The notes beneath the pieces are model-generated. The model was given only the letters and a program-made list of their open reading frames with translations, did not search any database and was not told the DNA's origin. A stretch of DNA of 64,000 bases from Klebsormidium nitens (Eukaryota; Streptophyta; Klebsormidiophyceae; Klebsormidiales; Klebsormidiaceae), in the NCBI GenBank assembly GCA_000708835.1, contig DF236976.1, forward strand, positions 124,001-188,000, written 5' to 3'. Both the position numbers and the translations under genes were made by a program. How positions within the stretch are numbered: the stretch's first letter is position 1; every line of letters begins with the position of its first letter. Below, one piece after another: positions 36,601-47,580 of the stretch.

Positions 36601-38750
36601 TTGCGCAGTTTCGAAATTGAAGCGGTTAAAAGGTACTGTTTACTCAACTACAAGAAACTTTCTCATCCTCTCTGCTTGCTTCTCATCATTGCCGCACGAG
36701 AAAGCGCCTCGCATAAAAGTAGGCCTTGTTTCTGCCGCCCCTCTTTTATCTGCACCGGCATCTTCATCTCATCATTCCCCCTCCCACCAATAAGGCCTTC
36801 TTTTCTTCACTTCTCCTGAAGCTACGGGCGTTTCCAGCTATCTCATTACCCCCCTCTCACCAGCAAGGTCTTGTTTCCACTGCCCTTTTCTCAAAGCCAC
36901 CGGCATCTCCAGCCATTGCGTTATCCCCCTCTCACCAGCAAGGCCTTGTTTTCCCCGCAGCTTCTGCCCCGGCAACGGCCCCTCCGGCCCCTCCCTCCCG
37001 GTCACCACTTCCTACCGGTACGTCTGCGGGCCGACCAATGCGTCCGCGACGCACCTAGAAATCGTGCTCGCCTCGCAAAGCCCCTTCGCGACCACCAACA
37101 AAGTCCAGCTGAACAAGGCCTCCGTTTCGCCGTCGTACTGCCCCCCCGCCCAGCCGTGCGGGCTCGTCGGCGTCGGGAGTGTGTGGGACTACCGGGACGA
37201 TGGGCTCGCGAGCGCGCCCGCGTTTTACGAGACGCCGGCCGTCGACAGGGCCTCGGGGAACACCACGAACGCGTGGGTCACGATTCCGGGCTCCGGTGAG
37301 GAGGCGCTTCTCCTGAAATCTTATATTCCGAGCTGACGCTTCTGAGGTTGTGAAATCTAGAAATCTTAAAGAAGTAGCGACTTGATGCATCTGAGGTTGT
37401 GGAAGTGACTATGATTGAAGAGTGCTTTTCGGTATTGTTGCTCGAAGGACTGGACGTGTGATTAATTTCACTCCGCAAGCACCATAAAATTGGGACGGTT
37501 CAAAACTGAGTGTGCCACGTCATGCTGGTGACCTGAGTCGGTGCGACATCTCTCAACGGCGTGGGTCTCGGGATTTAGTTCCAAAGTCGGTTTTGTGTCC
37601 GCTCGATGACGATTGGATAGTAGCAACGCTCTCTCAGGGTAACAGGTTTCCTCCGGTTTCTGAGATTTCGTGCGGCTCTTGCAGGAAACACTTTAGTTCT
37701 CGTGAGTTGGCGTCGTTCAGAAGTGGCTTTAAGCTTGTTTGCAGACCCTCTATGGCGGTCCGCCCTCGCTGAGAACTTTGGAGAGCGGATAGACATTTTC
37801 TTGACGTGCTTGGTTGTCGCAATCTGCAAATGTAGACGAGGAGCCTCGCGAACTTGACAACTTTGCAGGGCGGACGTAACCTCTGCGAAAATTGTTGGAG
37901 GTTATGCTATTTGGCTTACATTCCCTCTCTCATTTTGAACCCCGCTTTCGGCGTTGCAGGTTGGCAGACCGGGCGCGCCCCCTTCTCGGCGGGCTTCGCC
38001 AACGACGGATTAAACACTAACCTGGCCCAAACCAGCGGGTACACCATGAAGCGCGTGGTGACCTACTTCTTCCGCAAGCAGTTTTACCTAGATAACCCGG
38101 CCTGCGTTTCCCAGTTAAACATGGGCCTTAACTACCTGGACGGAGTCGTGGTTTACCTTAACGGGCAAGAAGTGGGCCGCAAGAACATGGGGTATCGGTA
38201 TAATGACTATGGGAGTGCGACTAACGTGGCGGTCAACAACGGGTCCTTTGTGAGTGGCGTTTTCATCCCCCTTTGGGTTACAGCACTTCTGCTTTGGTTG
38301 AGATTCACAACAACTTTGTGTTTGGCCGGTTCGCATGCAATTATGAGTTCGAGTCGCCTACAGTGTTAGCAGCAGCCTCGCTAGTTTGCTATTCATCAAC
38401 TGGATGCAGTGGCGCATCCGTCAATCTCCGAGCTGTCAGGTAGCATCTTTCTTGCTCCGCCTGTCTCAAACCAGTGCATAGAAGTAGCCCTTGATCAAAT
38501 TGTGAGCCTTCTCTCGTTCGGAGTGACCCCTCCGGCATACGTTATGATTCTCGTCCATTACTTATGTGTCTGACCACTTGTTTTGAGCACGCAGGCTGCC
38601 CAGCAGCGGGGCGGGGCGTGGTGGGACTCGTTGACGATAGGTGGCGGCTGGCAAGCGGGTACTAACTTTCTGGCGGTGGAGGTACATACCGCCCAGTACC
38701 GGGGCCTAGGCATGACGTTCGACTCCTGGCTATCCGCACAAACCACGTAA
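27689..38750 (+). CDS. secreted G8-domain / beta-helix protein, CEMIP/TMEM2-like
   Basis: Nineteen exons: 27689-27827, 28347-28509, 28922-29135, 29495-29705, 30014-30190, 30583-30847, 31242-31427, 31702-31953, 32181-32231, 32340-32631, 33407-33541, 34075-34179, 34605-34681, 35165-35345, 35747-35893, 36279-36439, 36961-37295, 37960-38249 and 38595-38750. They total 3537 nt (1178 aa) and every junction phase agrees. Order: signal peptide (hydrophobic WWRTTLLCACILATFF); G8 domain, residues about 45-230 (TWGNTGVIPGVGAGVGQTV, GQLTIGLPD, GGQLHLHGMPG, DIVVASTDYDFNQAE); right-handed beta-helix (YPMHFHLLQDTAFSSYA, VHGTHRMLVEDNVAFNTSGH, FFNN-AHSNGFAGLR, FIDENLLTVFMHESDHVLI); and a C-terminal beta-sandwich-like module (SVWDYRDDG, VVVYLNGQEVGRKNM, NFLAVEVHTAQ). 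CEMIP and TMEM2 act on hyaluronan in animals; the substrate here is unknown. No later membrane segment is seen, so a secreted or wall protein is likely. Exon 9 start is the least certain. Confidence 0.93.
28203..28265. repeat. 21-bp minisatellite, three copies
   Basis: Three consecutive 21-bp units of the form TGCCCCCACTAAGCAATCAG plus one base lie in intron 1 of the G8 gene, about 80 bp before exon 2. They differ at a few sites. Their open frame is not the exon 2 frame. Confidence 0.85.
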
Positions 38751-39883
38751 GGCAACTTCCTGTGTAGAACCTTTGTTTTGTATCGAAGTCTCCTGTCTTT
38801 GAAGGTCGCTTGCGCTCCGATATAACCCCTCATGGATCGCTTGATGCGATACAGTCTCTGAGAAAGAGATTGCAATGAGTGTTTAATGCGCTCAATGGTT
38901 GACAAAATTCTCTGAGATGGCGGTTGCTTGCCTTGTGCTGCATTCCGGCAGTATGATACTCATTTTTTGCTTTGCCGTATCCTTCCTGTTGCAGATGTTC
39001 AACAACGTCCAACGTTTAGTTCTGGAATTTCCTGTATTATATATATACTCCCAATTCATAAATCCAATGACATTTTGGTATGGACAAGGTAACCTATGGT
39101 ACAGACGAGTCGGCTCGTAGCGCGCAGCTTCTATTTCACCATTTTAGCTTAGCAAGTGGCTAGCTCCGAGCATGGAGGTTAAACACGTCCTGATGCCAGC
39201 TGCACGATCCGGCTGGTTTGTTGTTCAGCAACTCAACGCAATTGCACTTGACTTGATAATATTGAAAGATCTATCCTGAGGTGACTACATATGGTGCTGG
39301 CATCTGTATCAAGCACACTGAAGACCGCATGCAAGGGGTGTTGGTGACTGGCGCTTATCATTGCAATCAGCGCCACATGATTGTTAATCTCAACCCAATG
39401 TGCATGTTGCTACGTTTCGTGATACCCGGGCATGCAGGATGGTTTGCATGCACGTACGTCCAGGTGATTTCTCTTCACTAAGTTGGTAGTTTTAGCAAGT
39501 GCAATTGACTGCGCGGCTCTGAGACATACACGAGTGGAAGGTGCTCAGTTCCAGTCCTGATCTGTTCAACACGTTCGTGGCCGCCAGACTGTTGGACTTT
39601 GATATATACACAGCGCGCATATACTGCGCGGCATAAGAAAGCATCCAGGTATGAAGTCAACGCTCTTTTCGCAACATGCTCAAACAATTGCCTTCCCTAG
39701 CACACAGTATGGACGGTGGGTAGCGTGCATCATCCAGTTTGATAATCGAGCGGTCTGTCTCTGATTCTGCTTTCAAGCTATGTACATCGCCGAAGTTTTG
39801 CCGTCGATCTTGTGACTCGCTATAGAAAAAGGCCGACGACGATCAAACACAGTAACGGTAGTCTATACACGCAAGCGGGTCTA
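38751..39883. other. intergenic between convergent G8 and PRA1 genes
   Basis: Contains the 3' flanks of both genes and short TA-rich runs (near 39035-39050). Nothing else is recognised. Confidence 0.6.
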
Positions 39884-42296
39884 TCAAAGCGAGCCGGTGG
39901 TGGCTCTTCTGGTGATCTGTCGTCGTCTGCCGTCTCCTTGAGTGATCACGCTCTGCGACCGTTGCGGTTGAAGGTGTGGGTTGCTTATCCAAAACGGATC
40001 GGGGGGCCGTCGACAGGCCGCATGGCCGACTACCACTGCAAACAGGCAAGAATCCAGAGCTTCAGAATGCTCGACAAAAGCACAACGTGCTTTTTGAAGC
40101 GACGTTGCTTTAAAAATATGGACGTATGGATATAGATGGTCCGAAACGGGATACGCCCGGGGTTTCTTTCCACAGGACCGATATCCAAAACACTGCAGAC
40201 GTGCATCCCGCCAAGGCCTCGTTTTCGCCTCTGTTTTGAGTTTGTACACAGCGCTTTGCAATCTCCGCTCCCCTCACGAGTGACAATGTAAGGGGCGTGA
40301 CTCAGCACCCTCAGCAGCAGATTGTCGGGCAAAAGGAGGCGCCATCCAGAAGCGCAATTGCAGAACCAACTGAAAGATTCCCGCGAAGATACAAGGAAAT
40401 ATGTGTGCACTCACCCGCACCCCCCAACAGTGCCGCAACGACCAGCGCCAGGAGCACCTGAGAGAGTATCACCACGAGCGCCGAAACTGCACAACAGCAG
40501 GATGGGGAGCTAAGAGAGGGCAGCTTGAGTGACTGGCATAAGGCTGCTCAACAAGATCGCTCTGAGTAGGGTGCTGATATGTTAGAGCTCGAAGAGAACC
40601 AGTTAGGCTTCAGCTACGAAGAAATAGAAGACAAAGCAGTAGCCCCTGTGCACAACAATCTAAGCAGACGGTCTTCTTCCTGAGGGGGAGAGCTGTATGG
40701 TCGACCCCAGCACACAAACGCCAGTAATCTCCGGTTGTACCTTTTCAGAAAATCTTGGCTTGGGTTTCGAATGGCAGCAAGTTTGCCTGTGCTTACGCAT
40801 TTGGAATCCCCAGCTCATATACTGGAATGTTGTACTGTACACGTTCACGTCTGGCCGCCGGCGGTACTTCAGAAACAGGTCCCAACATTTGACCAGCGCC
40901 ACCATCGCCAGCAGAGCAAAGGGCCTTTTGAACCTGCGGACAAACCCTTTTGAGTTTTGACAGGAGCTTGGGTACCTCGGCCTTTTGAGGAGGCCACGGT
41001 TGAATGTTTGATTGGCAGTCGGTATTGCCAAAATAGAGCCCGTGGAGGGCCTTCGTTGCCCAGACATGGTTTTCCTTCAATCAGCAAAAAAACAGAATCC
41101 CTTTTGCAAGAGAAATCTAGAGGTCACTCAGGATGAACGATGGCAACTTCATTGCTGGAACAGAGCGCGGAGGTGAGTTAGGTTTCGCTTCAAAACACTA
41201 TACACGAATCTCACACAAATGTCCAAGCTGGGACTGAAAGTCAACTCAAAAGCCCGATGGCTCTCGATTCCAATCGACTCTCGACCTCTCGAATGGAAGA
41301 TCGATTCGACACTCACATGACACACACGAACGCGACGCACATGATGGCCACATAGTTGCCCAGGTACACGCCTAGATTGCCCTGTAATCTGCTCTCCAGC
41401 TCCATCTCAGTCCCGGGCAAAGCATACGACTCCCAGAAGCCCTGCATCAGGAGTCAAGTCAGTACGACATTCGGCACAGCCAAAACTCGTCCTAGCGCTG
41501 ACTTCAATCTACTTGGCAGACAGTTTCGGGGGCACTTTTGCAAGGTGCTTGCCTGTAGCAAGTCAAAGTCATACTGATTGAGTGAGCGAAGCGATAAGCA
41601 GTATCTGATTGTGCAGGCCCCTGCAGCCACTTTCAAAAGAGTTGCGGAATAGCCTATGAATCTGAGCTGGGTTCAATCATTTAAGTATGCTTTTCAGAAG
41701 GGAGGGTCGATTGAGGATGCAGGCATTGGTTCAAGAAGATTTCAGGTTGAGTTTCTTCCAATCACAGGTTTCGAAAGGAGCCTTTAGTAGTCGCCACAGC
41801 TTCAACAAGCACACTCCCTCAAGGAATACAATCCATAGATCTTCTAAAAAACTCTCATGCGAAAGTCGCTGCGTTTCTATATTTTTCCAGCTGCTTCTCA
41901 CGCTGCATGTCAACTTCCCCGCTAATGTGACACGTGCACCACCCTCATATACATTCTAAACAACAACCATAGCAGCATTGCTTACAAGCTCCAGGAACAC
42001 CGAGATCAAGCCCAAACAACATGAGAAAACAAGGCAAGTAAAAGCAGACTCCTCAGGCATCTCACCAGCCCTGCGCTATTCACGAAGTCCCCCCGCCACG
42101 GGCGCGCCGGCGTCCTGAGGTCCTCCAATGTCAGGCCCATCACTAAATTTGCTAGGCCGCTCCGGGCCACCCCTTCCGATGTGGACGGGTCTGAATCATC
42201 GCCCCTGAGGCCCGCCCATCCCTTGGTCAGCCAGCGGTGGAAGTCACGGTCCGACACCGTGAGACCAATCGGGTTTATTAAGTAGTCGTGCGACAT
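39884..42296 (-). CDS. PRA1 family (prenylated Rab acceptor-like) protein
   Basis: Five exons on the minus strand, 42296-42066, 41441-41317, 40933-40797, 40486-40415 and 40035-39884. They total 717 nt (238 aa) and phases close. The family hallmarks are an aromatic/Pro motif (RPWRGDFVN), the segment RLQGNLGVYLGNYVAIM running into a first hydrophobic hairpin (FKRPFALLAMVALVKCW), a second hydrophobic stretch (ALVVILSQVLLALVVAALLGGA) and a VVVGHAACRRPPDPF motif equivalent to the HAAxRxPDD motif of PRA1 proteins. These proteins sit in Golgi and endosomal membranes and interact with prenylated Rab GTPases. Unusual points are the first 70 residues, which look soluble, and a basic C-terminal tail (DGRRRQITRRATTGSL). 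The end of exon 3 rests on donor GTAAGC; an earlier weak donor would remove 16 residues. Confidence 0.85.
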
Positions 42297-43479
42297 CGTG
42301 CTTAGCTCGTCTGTCAGTTCAAGTTCAGAATGTTGTATTTCAACTTTGAGAGTCCCTTTTTTCAGACCCCTGGTTTGATGAGTGCCATTTGTTGTATGCG
42401 CCTCAGGGAATCAAATGACCAACTTGAAAGCTCGGGAGTTATGGGGTGCACTTGCTATATGTGGTTCTTATGCTGCTGAAAGCTGTCCCAAAAGCATGTC
42501 ATAGAGGAGCCCTTCCAACCGGTTTCATACAGTACATCGACCTTCAGTTACTCGTAATATGACACCCGCATTCTCCAAAAAAGTGGTGTATTGCTCAACT
42601 GCAAGAGCAATCTGAATGTTCATGCACAAACAGTTACACCGAGCATCCTGCTCAATTGAAGCTGCAGAATGGCCACCAGAACAGCTCCAAAAGTTAGGAG
42701 ACGCCCCGCCCTTGATGCAGTGCTCCGCTTCTAGTCTTGCAATGGCATTCGACGTTCTTCTCGATCATCGCAAATCTACGGGCGTCTCCTTGTTTTGTAG
42801 CTGAGTAGCCTGGCCGTCCGATCCCAGCCTGGCCGTCCGATCGCACGCACATGAGAGACGCATTAACACTTGTGATTTCTATGAGAACGCGGCTCAAAGA
42901 GTGTTATATTACGCGCCCTGAGCTACAAGGCGGCTCAGGCCCGATTCTTCACAGCCTACCCCACTCAGAGTCACAGTCTGTCCCTACTCAATCAGGGATT
43001 TGCCACGTGGCTCTCCTTCGTGACCGGTGAACTCATCGTGTGCCAGCTGGCATGGTGGGTTTGCAGATTGCTGCATGGTCGGAGAAGTTGCTCCGGAGCT
43101 CATGACGAGAAAGGAATGCTGCACATGACGCATGCCAGGTGAGCGCCTGCACCTGAAATGCTACAGCCTCAGGAGACTTTCTTGAAACTTGGCAGCAGTC
43201 GCAGCAAACCGTGCCACCGATTCATGGTTAAGGGCTCCTTCCTCTTGCAGCTGGATTGCCAGCTCTCCTAGGAGCTAGCTGAATGAGCCAATCAAGTAAA
43301 GGCAGCAAATTCTAGTTTATCCACCTTCCTTGCTTGCTCACACAGGACCAGGCAATATCAGAGCACTCCTCCACTTGTCAAGGTCCGCAAAGCTAGTGGA
43401 GGTAGTAAGGGGGAAAACGCAGTTGCGGCACTCTCAATCAAAGCGACATCAGTCAATCCTTGTCCTTCTCTAATTCAGC
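42297..43479. other. divergent intergenic region, PRA1 (-) and thioesterase (+)
   Basis: 1.2 kb between two start codons, presumably both promoters. It contains one short direct repeat (listed). No exon is recognised. Confidence 0.55.
42807..42842. repeat. 17-bp direct repeat
   Basis: AGCCTGGCCGTCCGATC occurs twice, at 42807-42823 and 42826-42842, separated by two bases. Confidence 0.85.
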
Positions 43480-46282
43480 ATGGCACTTGCTGGCATGTCT
43501 GAAGAGTTCAAGCAGAAGCAGGCCCTGTTCTTCAATCAGCAGCACTCAGGGCTGCTGGACGTGACCGATGAGGTGGCGGCCTGGACGGAAGAGCTGGTTA
43601 AGCAGGAGAATTTTGTAATCACTTCGAAACCGGCGGAGTACCTGGAGGTAGGTCTGCTTAACATTGCAGTTTTCATTGTACTGAGGCTTGAATCTGATTG
43701 GTGATTGGCACAAATTCTCAATCAATGATTCAGCAATCAGAGATAACATGATTGGAGGCTTTGAAAGTGACCACCGCTTATCATAATGCTGCAGCATTTT
43801 GCATCCTGAGACAATGTAACAATCTGCGTGGAGTTCAGCTCGAGTCACCATGTTGTCATGCGTATCCATGGTGGCATCCACAACCTCCAAAGGAAAGCAT
43901 GGCCAATTTCCAAGAAGGGCGTGCACTTGAGACTGCAAATGGATCAACGTCCAGTCATTTCTTTGGTCGTCCTGCCCCTGAGCTGGTCTTTGGTTACGGC
44001 CCCCTCAGTCGCAAAGTTGAGCTTCTATGCGCCAGTCTTTTTCACATATCAATAACTCAGTCTACGCCAGAGTCTGTTCTTCTACCTATCCATGGCGCAA
44101 GAAGTGAAGTGTCCCATCTTGCTCTCTTGCAGACAGTCCGAACTAACCTCAAGTGGGATCATATGAACATGGTAAGCTTCTTTTACTGTGATCTCTCCTG
44201 TCTAAGCCTGGTATTGCAGCGGCCCTTCCGAGCGGACTCTCTAGGATTTACCAGGGGCATAATCGTTGTCCTTGAAAGCCACATTGTCACATTTTGTCAG
44301 AGGTCGGATTGTCGTTGACATCTCTCTGCTCTTGAATGGTGAAGCTGAACGTCTTAGTTCACTATGCTTATTGTACTGTTACAAATACTATTATAGGCTG
44401 GACAGATCAGTCTACTACTCAGGAGCGGTAGGAGCTTCTTTCGAATGTGAAGTGTAAAGTACTTCACCATTGCATTGACCTCTGTCTCTCAAAGTCGAAT
44501 GCAGCGCGTACGTGCTGTCAGAACATATATCCTTTCTCAAGCTTGAGAGAATCTGCGATCCTTCTCCTGTTAAAGTGAGCAAATGGTCTCTTGAGTTCCA
44601 CGCAAGTATGGGTTCGTAAAATCTGGTCGTAGTCTAGTCAAGCGTACCAGCGATACTCCCTGGCTTTCTCAGCTCCAGCCTCAAAGACAGTCGACGGCTT
44701 GGCGAAGACTGCAGGAGTTAAGTCGCAAAACGTCACTCCTTTCTGGTCCTGCAGAAGAAGGCACTGGTGCGCTTGCAGTTGATGGACAGCACGCTCTGGT
44801 TCTTGCCCGCCCTTCAACGGGATGGCGAGCGAAACCAGCTGTGCGGGATCTGGAGGTATGCAGCATTTCCAACAATAAGCTCTGTGCGACCTACTCAAGA
44901 ACTTTATAATTCAATATCTCCAGTATTCAAATGTTCACCTGTTCGAAGTCGTCAGGCTGTCATCGACAGAGGACTCTCTGTGAGATCAAGTCTATCCTAG
45001 AGGTTTCACATAGTCATTCGTTTCAATCTTCTTGCGGCAAGTAGAGCAGCTGTTGTCTTTGATGCGGACACTTCTCTCTCGATGTATTCGGAAATACAAA
45101 AGTAACACACAGTGCACTCAGATCTGTTCTTAGAATGATTATCCATGTGGGCGGATCTGCACAATCGGTGCGGCCGACCAGTCCTTTCAAATCTCTTTCC
45201 TGCATCGAAAATCTCGAGAAAGTATTCGGGCGGTCACCAAACGACCCGTGATATCGAGGTTCAGATTCGTTCGAGCGACTGCGAGCCGAGCGTGCAGCTA
45301 TGTATGGTACCACTAGCGAAGAGCTTGATTCTCTTGGTCGACGAACGTTGATACAGAAAGAGCTCGAAAGTGCTGTTCACGCCACAGCTGTGAACGGTCG
45401 AACGATTGGTTGAGAAGATAATCCGCTGAAAAGTCCGAGCCGCCAAGTGTGCAGACGCGTGGCGACTCCTAAACGCTAACAAGAACTTTTTACCCCTCCA
45501 GGTTTGGTGATTCCATGGTTGGTCACCCGCACGTGACGCACGGGGGCGCCATCTCCTTTGCTTTTGACGAGAGCTTTGGGGTGCTCTTTGCGTCGGCCTT
45601 TGCATACCAGGGAGTGCTCGGCATGACTGCGAACTTGTCCGTCGACTACAAGAAGCCGTACCCCGCCAATAAGCACGCGTTGCTCAGGGCGCATGTTGAG
45701 AACGTGGAGAGGCGAAAGGTAAAACGACGATCTTCGACTTGGAAGGCTCTAGAATTGGCGCCTTGCAGTTCCGGGTTACGTTGACCGTGCGTTAGTTTAT
45801 GGGGGACAGCGTTGTGGTCGACAGCAGAATTTGAACTGCTTTCGCTCGACTGCTGGTTTATTCCGGGGTCACCCGGACGCCTACGCTTCTTGAAGAGCTT
45901 TTGCTGCGCCACTTCATGTTATGTACAGCCTATCCTATTCAGAAAGTATGCAGATTAGCGTCTGCTCAGGCACTTCTATGTTGCCCAAGAGTTGCGAAGT
46001 TGCCGCTCTCGGTGGGCCCTATTCCTAACGCCAAGGCATTGTCGCCGCTGTCCATCTTGTTCTTGTTCTTGCGCTGCTCTTCTGTTGGCTGTAAATTCAC
46101 TTCAGCGAGTCTCATGAAGGGCTGCCAGTACGTATGGTGCTCACCTTAATTGCGTGTGACAGGTGTTTATGAAGGCGACCCTTCAGGACGGGCCCAACGG
46201 CGCCATCTATGCCGAGGCAAAAGCCCTCTTCATTATCCTCAAGGATCCGCCTCCGCAGTCGGCAAAAAGGCCTGAGTCCTGA
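43480..46282 (+). CDS. hotdog-fold acyl-CoA thioesterase (4HBT/PaaI-like)
   Basis: Five exons, 43480-43647, 44133-44171, 44779-44855, 45502-45718 and 46163-46282, total 621 nt and encode 206 aa. The hotdog core is in the last two exons: HPHVTHGGAISFAFDESFG carries the HGG motif and the following acidic residue typical of the PaaI-like catalytic helix. TANLSVDYKKPYPAN is the T-x-L-x-V-x-Y-x-x-P strand. RAHVENVERRK, VFMKATLQDG and YAEAKALFIIL complete the sheet. Such enzymes hydrolyse acyl-CoA thioesters; the acyl chain cannot be told from sequence. The N-terminal 95 residues (MALAGMSEEFKQKQALF start) are not a recognised domain, and the tiny 39-nt exon 2 is supported only by phase and splice sites. 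The C-terminal tail DPPPQSAKRPES carries no clear targeting signal. Confidence 0.82.
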
Positions 46283-47580
46283 CTTGCAGTGGGGTTGGAG
46301 CGCTTGATTGAGACTCGTCGACTACACGGACGGAGGACAGTTAATATTATATGTTTGCCACAGATCATGTGTTGCTCGCTTTCGTCAAATTACCAGGTTT
46401 TGGAGCATGGCTCTTCGAAGCGTTGTAGCATACACAAAGATAGGTTTTGTAGTATTGAATGCGAAGTTTCGTAATTTGCAAAAATGAGTACCAACTAAAA
46501 CAATCACTGCCAGACGGTGATGACCCACTCTAATCCATGTATCGTTGTCTTTCAGCCCTTCTAGAAATGGACAACGTGACGACTGCTTTCTCATAGCTGT
46601 AAATTTGACACTCGCTAGCATTGATCTGCATAAGTATGTACGAAGCCGGCCGGCCGCGACTTCATGCCCGTATATTGAGCATATGTTGCAGATTGCTTGA
46701 ACAGCCTAGAAGGGATATTGAAGGGTTCAATGTGTATGCATGCAGCGCCCACGTGCTGGCTTACCATGGATGAAGCCGGGATTACGTGAATCCACGCAAC
46801 GATATATGCGTGTACATGCGCATATATATACGCTCGCGCTCTGCCAGAAGCAAGGTACATAAAATCTTGGATCTCAAGTGCAGTGTTTAACTGTGGTAAG
46901 TCGGAATGGCGCCGTTCACGTCGGCGAGGACGCCAAGTCATGCATCCTGTTTATATTGAAGTACACGCAGACGCACTGGGTTTGATTGTGGCCAGTTACC
47001 ATTTTCGCTAACCTCTTATTTCAGCAAATCCTCAGGCGCAGCGGCACTGTCCTTACATAAAAGCAGAGTAAGTACTAGTGTCTTCGTGGATTCATGCTGG
47101 GGTAGCTCTCGATTGTCGATCAAGGGGCGGCGGCGGCCGGATNNNNNNNNNNNNNNNNNNNNGGCGGCCGGCCGCGCCGGCGCGGCACGGCGGAACCAAC
47201 GACCCGGGGGTTTTGCACGGGTTTTGCCGCGATGAGGAGTGCGCGGGATGGCGCACCGGTTGAGGTCCAATTCTTCAGATTGACCGGACAGCGGCATGTT
47301 CGTCATTATTGTTGTTCCGTGCATGGTGGTTCTCCTCGCCGCAGCATTGAGCGGAAGTTTCTGAGTTGATGGACGTTTGTGTCCTTTTGTGAAAAGATCG
47401 TTTCTAGGAGGAACAATTTGTCCACTCTACACTTTGATGAGCAGAGAACTCGGTACCCTCGCGCAAAGGACATGGTTCTCTCGCAGATGCTCAAGCCGGG
47501 TATTTCTTGCAGATACACGGCCAAGTCAACTTTGATTAGCCCTCGCGAAGAAGACGAAGGTAGCTAGGACACACTATCTG
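46283..47580. other. intergenic with scaffold gap
   Basis: Apart from the N run (listed), this has a TA-rich patch at about 46820-46832 and a very GC-rich patch on both sides of the gap. No gene is recognised. Confidence 0.55.
47143..47162. other. assembly gap (20 N)
   Basis: Twenty N bases flanked on both sides by GGCGGCCGG-type sequence. The true gap length is unknown; the flanking GC-rich repeat is the likely cause. Confidence 0.99.
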
